Shown: piece by piece, positions 7,853 to 15,171 of the stretch | Position numbering within the stretch: the stretch's first letter is position 1 | Layout: every line of letters starts with the position of its first letter | DNA from: JAEUOS01 sp040382235 | Lineage (GTDB): Bacteria; Pseudomonadota; Gammaproteobacteria; Burkholderiales; JAEUOS01 | Direction of reading: 5' to 3' | Length of the DNA: 37,386 nt | Assembly (NCBI GenBank): GCA_040382235.1 | Contig: JBEIFV010000041.1 | Location: forward strand, 1-37,386 | The notes under the pieces: generated by a model | Seen by the model: the letters and a program-made list of their open reading frames with translations, nothing else | What the model was told of the DNA's origin: nothing | The model's database searches: none | Program-made: the position numbers and the translations under genes

Positions 7853-8785
7853 ATGCGAATCGCAGTCATGGGTGCGGGCGCGGTAGGCGCGTATTTCGGC
7901 GGGCTTCTGGCGTTGGCCGGAAACGATGTCACATTCATCGCGCGTGGCGAACACCTGCACGCCATGCAGCAGAATGGTCTTGCACTGGATACGCCCAAAG
8001 GCATACTGCATGTCAAGAACGCGCGATTTGTCGGCGATGCGGCCCATGTCGATGCCTGCGATGTGGTGCTGTTCGCAGTCAAGGCCTACGATATTGAAGC
8101 TGCGGCGGCGCCGCTCAAGCCGCTGGTTGATCGGGGCGCGTTCATCGTGTCGGTGTTGAACGGAGTCGACCACCAGGACCGCATCGCAGCGGTGGTGGGT
8201 GGGGGCCGTGTGCTCGGCGGCCTGGCGCTGGTGTCAGGCGTGATCACCGCCCCGGGCGTGATCCGTTACACCTCGCCGATGTCGGCCCTGCGCTTCGGTG
8301 AAGCCGACGGCAGCATGAGTGCGCGCGCCACGGCGTTTCGCGACGCCTGCCTGGCCGCCGGATTCGGCGCCGAACTGGTGGCCGATATCCGCACGGCGCA
8401 ATGGACAAAATTCGTGGGCTTGGCCACCAATGCGGGTCTGACCAGCTTGTTTCGCCTGCCCGCCGGCTACATTTATCACGATCCCGAAATCATTCCTTTG
8501 GCGCGCCGCGGCTTCGAGGAGGTTGCTGCACTGGCGCGAGCGCAGGGTATCGCCATTCCGCACGATGCCGCCGAACGGGCGGTGGCCATGCATCAGGGCT
8601 TTCCCAAGACCATGTACGCCTCGATGTATCACGATGTGGCCCGTGGCAAGCCGATGGAGCTCGACCACCTGTCCGGATACATCGTCAGGAAGGGGCGTGA
8701 ACTGGGTGTGCCCACGCCGGTGCATGAAATGATGTATTTGGCGTTGAAACCCTATATGCACGGCACGCCGGCGCCGCTGGCCTGA
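7853..8785 (+). CDS. 2-dehydropantoate 2-reductase family oxidoreductase (PanE/ApbA-like)
   Basis: This NADP-dependent ketopantoate-reductase-family enzyme (310 aa) would reduce a 2-keto acid to a 2-hydroxy acid. The Rossmann start MRIAVMGAGAVGAYFGG carries GxGxxG. AVKAYD (about residues 76-80), QWTKFVGLATNAG with the family's catalytic lysine, and the C-terminal SMYHDVARGKPMELDHLSGY block with serine and glutamate positions are all present. The genome may have a separate housekeeping panE. Context (divergent from an acyl-CoA operon, next to DUF2889) suggests a catabolic rather than pantothenate role, but that is inference. The ATG is preceded by GAAAGAA. Confidence 0.88.
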   Translation: MRIAVMGAGAVGAYFGGLLALAGNDVTFIARGEHLHAMQQNGLALDTPKGILHVKNARFVGDAAHVDACDVVLFAVKAYDIEAAAAPLKPLVDRGAFIVSVLNGVDHQDRIAAVVGGGRVLGGLALVSGVITAPGVIRYTSPMSALRFGEADGSMSARATAFRDACLAAGFGAELVADIRTAQWTKFVGLATNAGLTSLFRLPAGYIYHDPEIIPLARRGFEEVAALARAQGIAIPHDAAERAVAMHQGFPKTMYASMYHDVARGKPMELDHLSGYIVRKGRELGVPTPVHEMMYLALKPYMHGTPAPLA

Positions 8786-8844
8786 GCAGGCCCGCCCAGC
8801 CTCGGGCTGCGCTGCCGGGCGTGCGGCCCGTGATTCAACCTGCG

Positions 8845-9423
8845 TCAGGCGCCGGGGCCTTGTTGCGGCCGATAGTGCAAGGGATAAAGGCGTTTGACGA
8901 CTTCGCCGTCGGCGGCCCAGGCCTTGCAACCGTCGATGAAGTACGGTCGCTCGCTGCCCCGGTCGGGTCGCTCTTCGGTCGCCACCACGCCTTCCTTGGG
9001 CCAGCTGCCCATGGTCTGGAACGCCACCGTTGCCGCGGGCATCAGCAGTTCCCTCAGGTGGGTGCAGCCCTGGGTACCGCCGACAGCGGCCTGCACGGTC
9101 TTGCGCCAGCCAGCGCCGATGCGCGCACCGATCAGGCGTTTGTAGGCGGGCTCGACGCTGAAGCACTGGTTGTAAGGCGCGTGCCCGGTGCTCACCGCGA
9201 TGTCCGTCACGGTCATGCTGGAATCGAGCGTCAGGCGCAAGCGCATGTCGTGTACGTGGGAGCCCGCCGGGCGGTGGCCGCGATAGGGCTCGTCGATCGG
9301 ATAAGTCTTGACGTCGACGATGTGCGCCTCGATGTCCCACAGGCCGTCGTCACGCGCATAGCCTTCGCAGGTGATGGTGCGCTGATGCATTGGACGCCGT
9401 GGCGCCGCGGTTGGCAGGGTCAT
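8845..9423 (-). CDS. DUF2889 domain-containing protein
   Basis: This protein of about 192 aa matches, from memory, the DUF2889 family: an N-terminal RRPMHQRTITCEGYARDDGLWDIEAHIVD strand region, a central DIAVSTGHAPYNQC segment, and a helical GWRKTVQAAVGGTQGCTHLREL block with a conserved Cys-Thr-His. The biochemical role is unknown. In related bacteria such genes often sit beside acyl-CoA or aromatic-acid genes, and here the thiolase/crotonase pair is about 1 kb away. The start is placed at ATG 9423; a TTG nine codons upstream is possible. It converges on the PanE-like gene. The gap (8786-8844) holds a short CAGCC-TCG-GGCTG hairpin without a T-run. Confidence 0.8.
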   Translation of the reverse strand: MTLPTAAPRRPMHQRTITCEGYARDDGLWDIEAHIVDVKTYPIDEPYRGHRPAGSHVHDMRLRLTLDSSMTVTDIAVSTGHAPYNQCFSVEPAYKRLIGARIGAGWRKTVQAAVGGTQGCTHLRELLMPAATVAFQTMGSWPKEGVVATEERPDRGSERPYFIDGCKAWAADGEVVKRLYPLHYRPQQGPGA

Positions 9424-9496
9424 GCGGGGAGCTTTTTGGTTAAACGACAAGGATAGCGCGTCGCCGCGAGCAGGGCGCGGGCGTGAATGTTGATCG

Positions 9497-9524
9497 AAAA
9501 AATGGAGGCCAAGAGGCCTCCATT
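9497..9524 (-). terminator. Rho-independent terminator of the ior operon
   Basis: AATGGAGGCC (9501-9510) and GGCCTCCATT (9515-9524) form a perfect 10-base stem with a 4-base loop. Read on the minus strand, the stem is followed by six T residues (9502-9497). It lies 22 bases after the stop of the molybdopterin subunit gene, so it ends that minus-strand transcript. It is the clearest intrinsic terminator in the window. Confidence 0.9.
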
Positions 9525-9546
9525 CCCTGTGATGCAGTGCTTGGCG

Positions 9547-11745
9547 CTATGCCTTCAGGTCCGCATTCTTGATCGGCAGGTTGCGGATGCGTTTTCCCGT
9601 CGCGTTGAAAATCGCGTTCAACACCGCCGGTGCCGCCACCGCGATGGTGGGCTCGCCCACCCCGCCCCAGAATCCGCCCGAAGGCATGACGATGGTTTCG
9701 ACCTTGGGCATTTCCGAGATGCGCAACGGCTGGTAGGTGGTGAAGTTGTCCTGCTCGATGCGCCCGTCCTTGACCGTGCATTCCTGGTGCAGGAGCGCGC
9801 CCAGGCCATAGACGAACGAGCCTTCGACCTGGTGTGCGATCTGCTTTGGGTTGACCGCATAGCCCGAATCGGTGGCCGCGACGATACGCTTGACATTGAG
9901 CTTGCCGCTGGCCGAGACTGATACTTCGGCACAGGCCGCGATGTAGGCGCCGAAGCAGTAAAACACCGCCAGGCCGCGCCCGGTGCCCTTTGGGGTCGGA
10001 TTGCCCCAGCCGCCCTGGTCGGCCGCCGCCTTCAATACCGCCCAACCCTTGGGGTTCTTGACCATCAGCTTTTGCCGCAGGGCCAACGCGTCCTGGTTGC
10101 CGGCATGGGCGATTTCATCGACGAAGCATTCGATGTAGATGGCGTTCTGGTTGGCGTTGACGCCGCGCCAGAAGCCCGGTGGCACATGCGTGTTGCGCAT
10201 GGCGTGGTCGATGGTCAGGTTGTCGAACGCGTAGCTGATGGCTTGATCGCCGAAGCTCTCATGACCGACCGGCAACAGGCCCTGGAAGGTCAACAGGTCG
10301 GCGCCGTTGACCAATCGCGTCGGAAGCACCGTCGCCAGGATCGACTGGCCGGAGATGCGCATGTTCAGACCGGTGACATTGCCGGCGGCATCGATGCCGG
10401 CGGTCAGCTTGCACTGCGTCACCGGATGGTAGGCGCCTTGCAGCATGTCTTCCTCGCGGCTCCAGATCAGCTTGACGGGTGTGCCCGGCAGTTGCCTGGC
10501 GACGCTGACCACCTGGCGGATGTAGTCGGAGGCGCCGCGGCGGCCGAAACCGCCGCCCAGGTTGATCTTGTAGACGTCGCACTTGTCCAGCGGCAGTCCG
10601 GCGGCGGTGGATGCCGCCGACAGCGCGGCGTCGCCGTTCTGCGTGGGGCACCAGACTTCGCACTTGTCGGCGGTCCAAAGCGCCGTGGCATTCATCGGCT
10701 CCATCGTCGCGTGGTTCTGGAACGGGTAGCTGTACACCGCTTCGATCTTTTTCGGCGCGGCGGCGATCGCCGCACTGGCGTTGCCGACCTTGTTGCCGAT
10801 GAAGGCTTCGGTGGCGTCCAGCCCGGCCTTGTTGCGCTCGGCGATGGTGGCGCTGCTGACGTTGGCGTTGGGGCCGTTGTCCCAGGTGATCGGCAGTGCG
10901 TTCAAGGCCTTGTTGGCACGCCACCAGGTGTCGGCCACCACCACCACCGCGTTGTCACCCACCTTGAGCACATGCTTGACACCGGGCATGCCGCGTACCT
11001 TGGCATCATCGAAGCTCGTAAGCTTGCCGCCAAACACCGGGCAGGCCTTGATCGACGCGTTCAGCATGCCGGGCAAATTGAGGTCGGTGCCGTAAATGCG
11101 CGAACCGTCAACCTTCTCTTTGGTGTCAAGGCGCGCCACACCCTTGCCAATAAGCTTCCACTGGTGCGGTTCTTTTAGCTTGACTTCCTTTGGCGGCTCC
11201 ATCTTGGCGGCGGCGTCGGCAACCTTGCCGTACGTGGTCTTGCGACCGCTGCCATTGTGCGTGATCACGCTGTTGGCGACGCTGCACTCCGACGCCGGCA
11301 CTCCCCATTCCTTGGCGGCAGCACCGATCAGCATTTCACGCGCCGCGGCACCACCCTGACGCACGTACTCGTGCGAGCCACGGATGCCGCGCGAACCGCC
11401 GGTCGACATGTCGCGCCAGATGCGCTTGCGCGCCAGGTTCTGGCCCGGCGTGGGTTGCTCGGTGGTCACTTTCGACCAGTCGCACTCGAGTTCCTCGGCC
11501 ACCATTTGCGCCAGGCCGGTCAGCGTGCCCTGGCCCATCTCCGAGCGGGCGATACGGATCACCACGGTGTCGTCGGGCTTGATCACCACCCATGCGTTGA
11601 CTTCAGGCTGGGTGAGGTCGGCGCCTTTTTGCACCTGCGCGAAAACATCGCCCGAAGGCAGGGCGAAGCCGAACGACATGCCGCCGGTGACAGCCGCGGT
11701 GGTGATGACGAATTTGCGACGCGATTCATTGAATTCGAAGTTCAT
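9547..11745 (-). CDS. iorB: Molybdopterin-binding subunit of an isoquinoline 1-oxidoreductase-like hydroxylase
   Basis: This is the large catalytic subunit (732 aa) of a xanthine-oxidase-family molybdenum hydroxylase of the IorB type, which hydroxylates an N-heterocycle or oxidises an aldehyde using water. A Tat-like leader (ESRRKFVITTAAVTGG, residues 7-22) indicates periplasmic export. Molybdopterin-binding motifs include EMGQGTLTGLAQMVAEEL, the GGGFGRRG loop, PPGFWRGVNANQ, and GGVGEPTIAVAAPA, which carries the catalytic glutamate. The ATG at 11745 has AGGAGA 8-13 bases upstream; reading frame further upstream lies in the small-subunit gene and is not coding. It follows the 2Fe-2S subunit after 20 bases. 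No FAD subunit is present, as expected for this two-subunit class. The substrate is unknown. Confidence 0.92.
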   Translation of the reverse strand: MNFEFNESRRKFVITTAAVTGGMSFGFALPSGDVFAQVQKGADLTQPEVNAWVVIKPDDTVVIRIARSEMGQGTLTGLAQMVAEELECDWSKVTTEQPTPGQNLARKRIWRDMSTGGSRGIRGSHEYVRQGGAAAREMLIGAAAKEWGVPASECSVANSVITHNGSGRKTTYGKVADAAAKMEPPKEVKLKEPHQWKLIGKGVARLDTKEKVDGSRIYGTDLNLPGMLNASIKACPVFGGKLTSFDDAKVRGMPGVKHVLKVGDNAVVVVADTWWRANKALNALPITWDNGPNANVSSATIAERNKAGLDATEAFIGNKVGNASAAIAAAPKKIEAVYSYPFQNHATMEPMNATALWTADKCEVWCPTQNGDAALSAASTAAGLPLDKCDVYKINLGGGFGRRGASDYIRQVVSVARQLPGTPVKLIWSREEDMLQGAYHPVTQCKLTAGIDAAGNVTGLNMRISGQSILATVLPTRLVNGADLLTFQGLLPVGHESFGDQAISYAFDNLTIDHAMRNTHVPPGFWRGVNANQNAIYIECFVDEIAHAGNQDALALRQKLMVKNPKGWAVLKAAADQGGWGNPTPKGTGRGLAVFYCFGAYIAACAEVSVSASGKLNVKRIVAATDSGYAVNPKQIAHQVEGSFVYGLGALLHQECTVKDGRIEQDNFTTYQPLRISEMPKVETIVMPSGGFWGGVGEPTIAVAAPAVLNAIFNATGKRIRNLPIKNADLKA

Positions 11746-11765
11746 GTGGGTCTCTCCTTGCGCGC

Positions 11766-12230
11766 TCAGGCTTTGCGGTTGACGTTGCCAGCAGCCATGT
11801 GAATGGCATTGCGCACCTGCTGGTAGGTGCCGCAGCGGCAGATATTGGTCATCGCGGAATCGATGTCGGCGTCGGTCGGTTTCGGTTTTTTCTTCAACAG
11901 CGCCGCCGCGGCCATGATCATGCCCGACTGGCAATAGCCGCATTGCGGCACATCCATCGCGATCCAGGCTTTCTGGATCGCGTGGGTGGAATTCTTCGAC
12001 AGGCCTTCGATGGTGACGATCTTCTGCGTGGCCTTGACCGCGCCGACCGGCATCACGCAGGAGCGCACCGGGTTGCCGTCGATATGCACGGTGCAGGCGC
12101 CGCATTGCGCCACGCCGCAGCCGAACTTGGTGCCGGTGAGGCCGCCCTGTTCACGCAGCGCCCACAGCAGCGGGGTATCAGGTTCGACGGCGATGTCGAT
12201 CGTCTTGCCGTTCACGTTCAGTTTTGCCAT
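11766..12230 (-). CDS. iorA: 2Fe-2S subunit of the isoquinoline 1-oxidoreductase-like hydroxylase
   Basis: This small iron-sulfur subunit (154 aa) passes electrons from the molybdenum centre. The N-terminal plant-ferredoxin-type cluster uses Cys38, 43, 46 and 58 (FGCGVAQCGACTVH, then SCV). The C-terminal four-helix domain has the second cluster with Cys97, 100, 131 and 133 (QCGYCQSGM, NICRCGTY). All eight ligands are intact. The start is ATG 12230 with AGGAGAAA upstream. It has no signal peptide and would be carried out by the Tat leader of the large subunit, as in related enzymes. It is the first gene of the operon and diverges from soxX. Confidence 0.94.
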   Translation of the reverse strand: MAKLNVNGKTIDIAVEPDTPLLWALREQGGLTGTKFGCGVAQCGACTVHIDGNPVRSCVMPVGAVKATQKIVTIEGLSKNSTHAIQKAWIAMDVPQCGYCQSGMIMAAAALLKKKPKPTDADIDSAMTNICRCGTYQQVRNAIHMAAGNVNRKA

Positions 12231-12644
12231 CGGGGTTTCTCCTGGGATTGAAAGAAGCAAAGCAGCTTGATGCACTTAAAAACGCAGATCCGAGGCAAGC
12301 TTGGACGAACTGCGTTTCAAGCGTATGCGGTTGGAATTCCGGGCACGAATGAAGCAGTCAAAGCGATGATTACGTTTAAAACAATAGAGATATTACTATG
12401 TGAAAGCAGGTTTTCGGGCGAGATGTAACAACGTGCTGAACGCAAGGCAAGGAAAAGTCGGGAGAGGCCTGCGTCTTATCGGCGCGGCGGTCGCAGTGGG
12501 TAGCGATCAGTATAGAATACATAAAATGCGATGTTTACACTATTTGAATAGAAATATGTAAATGTTAAAATCTGCATACGGGTGGTGCGTGCAGTGTCGA
12601 AGCGGTCCATTTCCGATGGTTGATACGCAGTGGCGAGCGCTGCC
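12231..12644. promoter_or_regulatory. Shared AT-rich intergenic region between ior and sox operons
   Basis: This is a 414-base non-coding stretch between two divergent operons. It is markedly AT-richer than its surroundings from about 12350 to 12580. AAACGCAG (12280-12287) and CTGCGTTT (12310-12317) form a perfect 8-base inverted repeat 22 bases apart, in the 5' leader of iorA. This could be an operator or a leader hairpin. I could not identify a convincing iorA promoter. The clearest sox promoter candidate is listed separately. Small open frames here lack a credible start or homology. Confidence 0.5.
12534..12571 (+). promoter_or_regulatory. Putative sox operon promoter and overlapping inverted repeat
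   Basis: TTTGAA (12543-12548) and TAAAAT (12566-12571) are separated by 17 bases and match sigma-70 hexamers well. TTTACA (12534-12539) and TGTAAA (12557-12562) form a 6-base inverted repeat whose right arm lies between the hexamers, a possible regulator site. The start of transcription would fall near 12578, about 65 bases before the soxX ATG. This is inferred from sequence only. Confidence 0.4.
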
Positions 12645-13121
12645 ATGAGGCGCCTCCACTCTCTGTCTACACGTTGCCATAGCCGCATGCGCCACTTGGT
12701 CTTTATTGCACTTCTGGCTACGCTGCCGGCGCACGCGCAGCAGGCCTACCGGATCGTAGGCGACGGCATTGCGCTGCCGCTGGCTGCGGACGGCGATATC
12801 TCCCGCGGCCGGCAACTGGTGGCCGCGCGCGACCCCGCCAACTGCATCCTGTGCCATGGCGCGCCAGCGGCCTTGCGCGAGGGCGGCGTCCGCTTTTCGG
12901 GCGACCTGGCGCCGCCGCTCGATGGCGCCGGGGCGCGCTGGACACCGGCCCAACTGCGCCTGCGCCTGGTTGATAGCGCACGCCTCAACCCGCAGACCAT
13001 CATGCCGGCCTATTTCCGTACCGAAGGCTTGACCGAGGTCGCGGCGGCCTATCGCGGCAAGCCGATTCTTTCGGCGCGCGAGATCGAGGACCTGATCGCG
13101 TATTTATCGACACTCAAATGA
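12645..13121 (+). CDS. soxX: SoxX-type monoheme cytochrome c
   Basis: This is a SoxX-like subunit (158 aa from ATG 12645) of a SoxAX-type cytochrome. The heme site is CILCH (residues 67-71), and the family segment MPAYFRTEGLTEVAAAYRGKP supplies the methionine ligand (Met120). The C-terminus LSAREIEDLIAYLSTL is the usual cytochrome helix. A signal peptide (RMRHLVFIALLATLPAHA) sends it to the periplasm. The start is uncertain: ATG 12645 has a weak GGCGAG upstream, and ATG 12687 would give a compact 17-residue signal peptide. Its TGA overlaps the soxY ATG as ATGA. In known systems SoxAX joins a sulfur compound oxidatively to the SoxY cysteine. Confidence 0.9.
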   Translation: MRRLHSLSTRCHSRMRHLVFIALLATLPAHAQQAYRIVGDGIALPLAADGDISRGRQLVAARDPANCILCHGAPAALREGGVRFSGDLAPPLDGAGARWTPAQLRLRLVDSARLNPQTIMPAYFRTEGLTEVAAAYRGKPILSAREIEDLIAYLSTLK

Positions 13122-13597
13122 AATCTCTCCCGCATTCCCGGTCGGTGCCGCGCCCGATGCGACGCCGGCTTCTCGCAAGCGCTGCGGCGCTGCCGCTCGT
13201 GCCTGCGCTTGCGCATGCTCAGGCCGTGCCGGAACCCGAGGTGCCCGCATTCAAGGCCTTCGTCGCCGGCCGCAGTGTCAGCGCAGGGCGCCTGACGCTC
13301 GAGATACCGCGTATCGCCGACAACGGCAATGTGGTGCCGGTCAGGATCGCACTGGCTGGCCCGTTCGACGCCGGTGGCGAGGTCAAGAGCATCCACCTGT
13401 TTTCCGAGAAGAACCCGGTGCCGCAAATGGCGGTGTTTCATTTTTCACAACCGGTGGCGAAGGTCGAGATCGAGTCGCGGGTGCGCCTGGCCGGCACGCA
13501 GCGGCTGACCGCGGTGGCCACCATGGCCGATGGCCGCCTGCACGCTGCCAGCGCCGACATCATCGTCACCTTGTCGGCCTGCATCGACGGCAGCTGA
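13118..13597 (+). CDS. soxY: SoxY-related carrier protein with variant C-terminal arm (AACIE-like)
   Basis: This SoxY-family carrier is 159 aa. A twin-arginine-type leader (MRRRLLASAAALPLVPALAHA, here residues 14-34) precedes an immunoglobulin-like domain with GNVVPVRIALAGPF. The protein contains one cysteine, Cys155, in the C-terminal tail SACIDGS. Classic thiosulfate-oxidising SoxY ends in GGCGG, a flexible arm whose cysteine carries the sulfur intermediate. This arm instead resembles what I recall as the 'SoxY-related AACIE arm' group, thought not to be true SoxY. The carrier cysteine is kept but its glycine flanks are lost, so the substrate or partner enzymes probably differ. It is translationally coupled to soxX and followed by soxZ after one base. 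Confidence 0.87.
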   Translation: MKSLPHSRSVPRPMRRRLLASAAALPLVPALAHAQAVPEPEVPAFKAFVAGRSVSAGRLTLEIPRIADNGNVVPVRIALAGPFDAGGEVKSIHLFSEKNPVPQMAVFHFSQPVAKVEIESRVRLAGTQRLTAVATMADGRLHAASADIIVTLSACIDGS

Positions 13598-13598
13598 C

Positions 13599-13922
13599 AT
13601 GGCCGACGCGCGCGTCCAGGTGCCGCCGCAGGTCAGGCGCGGCGAGGCCTTCGAGGTGAAAATACTGATCCGCCATGCGATGGAGACCGGCTATCGCCTG
13701 ACCGACGACGGCAAGCCGATCGCGCGCAATGTGATCCGCCTGATCACCTGCCGATACAACGGCGTCGAGGTGTTTCGTGCCGAGCCCAGCTCCGGCATCG
13801 CCGCCAATCCGCTGTTCACGTTTTTTGTCACCGCGCGTGAATCCGGCGAACTGCAGTTTGAATGGCAGGATGATTCCGGCCTGCGCAACAGCGAGCGCGC
13901 GAGCATCACGGTAAGCGGCTGA
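13599..13922 (+). CDS. soxZ: SoxZ-type partner of the SoxY carrier
   Basis: This 107-aa protein has no signal peptide and forms an immunoglobulin-like fold that pairs with SoxY and is co-exported with it. SoxZ hallmarks are the early VRRGEAFEVKILIRHAMETGYR segment, the central ITCRYNGVEVFRAEPSSGIAANPLFTFF segment and the FEWQDDSG strand near the C-terminus. ATG 13599 begins one base after the soxY stop, so longer upstream frames are not needed. It is the third gene of soxXYZA. Confidence 0.92.
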   Translation: MADARVQVPPQVRRGEAFEVKILIRHAMETGYRLTDDGKPIARNVIRLITCRYNGVEVFRAEPSSGIAANPLFTFFVTARESGELQFEWQDDSGLRNSERASITVSG

Positions 13923-13937
13923 AGGACGGCTGCGCAC

Positions 13938-14720
13938 ATGGGTGTGCGAAGCATCGCGACCGCCTGTCTGGCCCTTGGCTGCGCCGCCGTTGCGGCACAG
14001 GAACGCGCCTTGCCTCTCAAGGAACTGCGCTCCGGCAGCAGCTACATGGGCGCCGAACTGCGCGCCATGCAGGCCGATTCGTTCGCCAATCCCGGCACGC
14101 TGTGGGTGGAGCGCGGCGCCAAGCTGTGGAGCACGCGCGCCGGCACGGCCGACAAGGCCTGCGTCGATTGCCATCGCGATGCGCGTGACAGCATGAAGGG
14201 CGTTGCCGCGCGCTATCCGGCCTTCGACGCCGGCGCCAAGCGTTTGCTCGATCTCGAAGGCCGCATCAACCAATGCCGCAGCGTGCGCCAGGGCGCGCCG
14301 GCGCTGGCGTTCGAGTCCGACGAGTTGCTGGGCCTGACCGCGTTTGTCGCCGACCATTCGCGCGGCATGCCGGTGAAGGTGGCGATCGAGGGTGGCGCCG
14401 CGCTGCATTTCGAGCGCGGGCGCATGCTCTATCAGCGGCGCATCGGGCAGATGAACCTGGCCTGCCTCAATTGCCACGAGCAGAACGCCGGGCGCCGCCT
14501 GCTGGCCGAGACCATCAGCCAGGGACACTCGAATGCCTACCCGATCTATCGCCTCGAATGGCAGGCTCTGGGCTCATTGCAGCGGCGACTGCGCGCCTGC
14601 TATTCCGGGGTGCGCGCCGAATTGCCGGCCTACAACGCGCCCGACCTGCTTGATCTTTCGCTGTTCCTGGCGTGGCGCGGTGAAGGCTTGGCCGTGGAGT
14701 CACCCGGTGTACGTCGCTAG
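13938..14720 (+). CDS. soxA: SoxA-type diheme cytochrome c
   Basis: This SoxA-like subunit (260 aa) has two heme sites, CVDCH (75-79) and CLNCH (176-180). The structural Cys113 (NQCRSVRQG) is present, as is the active-site heme-ligand Cys221 in RACYSGVRAE, which becomes a persulfide in characterised SoxA. A signal peptide (SIATACLALGCAAVAAQ) targets the periplasm. With SoxX it should form a SoxAX cytochrome that loads a sulfur group onto the SoxY cysteine. It is the last gene of the operon: soxB (the hydrolase) and soxCD are not downstream, where most complete clusters would have them. The start ATG 13938 lies 15 bases after soxZ. Confidence 0.92.
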   Translation: MGVRSIATACLALGCAAVAAQERALPLKELRSGSSYMGAELRAMQADSFANPGTLWVERGAKLWSTRAGTADKACVDCHRDARDSMKGVAARYPAFDAGAKRLLDLEGRINQCRSVRQGAPALAFESDELLGLTAFVADHSRGMPVKVAIEGGAALHFERGRMLYQRRIGQMNLACLNCHEQNAGRRLLAETISQGHSNAYPIYRLEWQALGSLQRRLRACYSGVRAELPAYNAPDLLDLSLFLAWRGEGLAVESPGVRR

Positions 14721-14943
14721 CGTCGGGCCGTGAGATCGCTGCTTCCACCGATTTCTGCGCAACGGCCACCAACGGTTTACGCGGCAGAACCGGCTCTTGG
14801 CGAACTTGTTGAGCCGTGTCCCCTCATTGTTTCATTCCATCGATGACCGCTGCACAGCAACCGGGACTGTGTAGGCGTAGCCTCGCGGCTGCTTGCCGGC
14901 GCGGGATTTACGCGACCGCCGGCCCCGATATGCCAAGTTGGTT

Positions 14944-15159
14944 TCAGCTTCGAAGTGCCGATCGCCGCCGCTGCGCGATCAGCGCCAACAGCGCAAAACC
15001 GCACAGTGCAACGCCTTCAGGTTCCGCGACAACGCCGGGAGGTAGTGGCTGAGTCGTGTAGTCGACGACCGCGGTCGCGCTTGTGCCGATGAGCGAGAAC
15101 GCAAGCGCCAGGCCTAAATCACCGGGGCCGTCGACAAAGTTGCTGCTTGCGGCTGCGGA
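14944..15159 (-). pseudogene. 3' remnant of a PEP-CTERM protein gene
   Basis: Read on the minus strand, the last 28 codons encode VVAEPEGVALCGFALLALIAQ followed by RRR and a short tail. This is a PEP-CTERM sorting signal: a Pro-Glu-Pro-like motif (here Ala-Glu-Pro), one membrane helix, then a basic cluster. About 44 more residues (SNFVDGPGDLGLALAFSLIG region) precede it in frame. The frame is then closed by TGA at 15160-15162, with no start codon or ribosome site, only 10 bases from the stop of the ATPase gene. The N-terminal part and signal peptide are missing, so this is a truncated gene, probably cut by the rearrangement that placed the ATPase gene here. The stretch 14721-14943 between it and soxA shows nothing recognisable. 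Confidence 0.65.
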
Positions 15160-15171
15160 TCACCGGTTCCG

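Noticed and set aside
8797..8809. CAGCC-TCG-GGCTG hairpin as a terminator
   Set aside because: Only 5 base pairs and no T-run; could be chance in this GC-rich gap.
10072..11178. 368-codon plus-strand frame inside iorB
   Set aside because: Antisense to conserved molybdopterin motifs; no homology recognisable.
11746..12105. In-frame upstream extension of the iorB subunit
   Set aside because: It overlaps the iorA gene in another frame; the ATG at 11745 has a ribosome site and a Tat leader.
12645..14720. Complete thiosulfate-oxidation cluster
   Set aside because: soxB and soxCD are absent and the SoxY arm is not GGCGG.
14816..15052. 78-codon plus-strand frame after soxA
   Set aside because: Antisense to the PEP-CTERM remnant, with no recognisable features.
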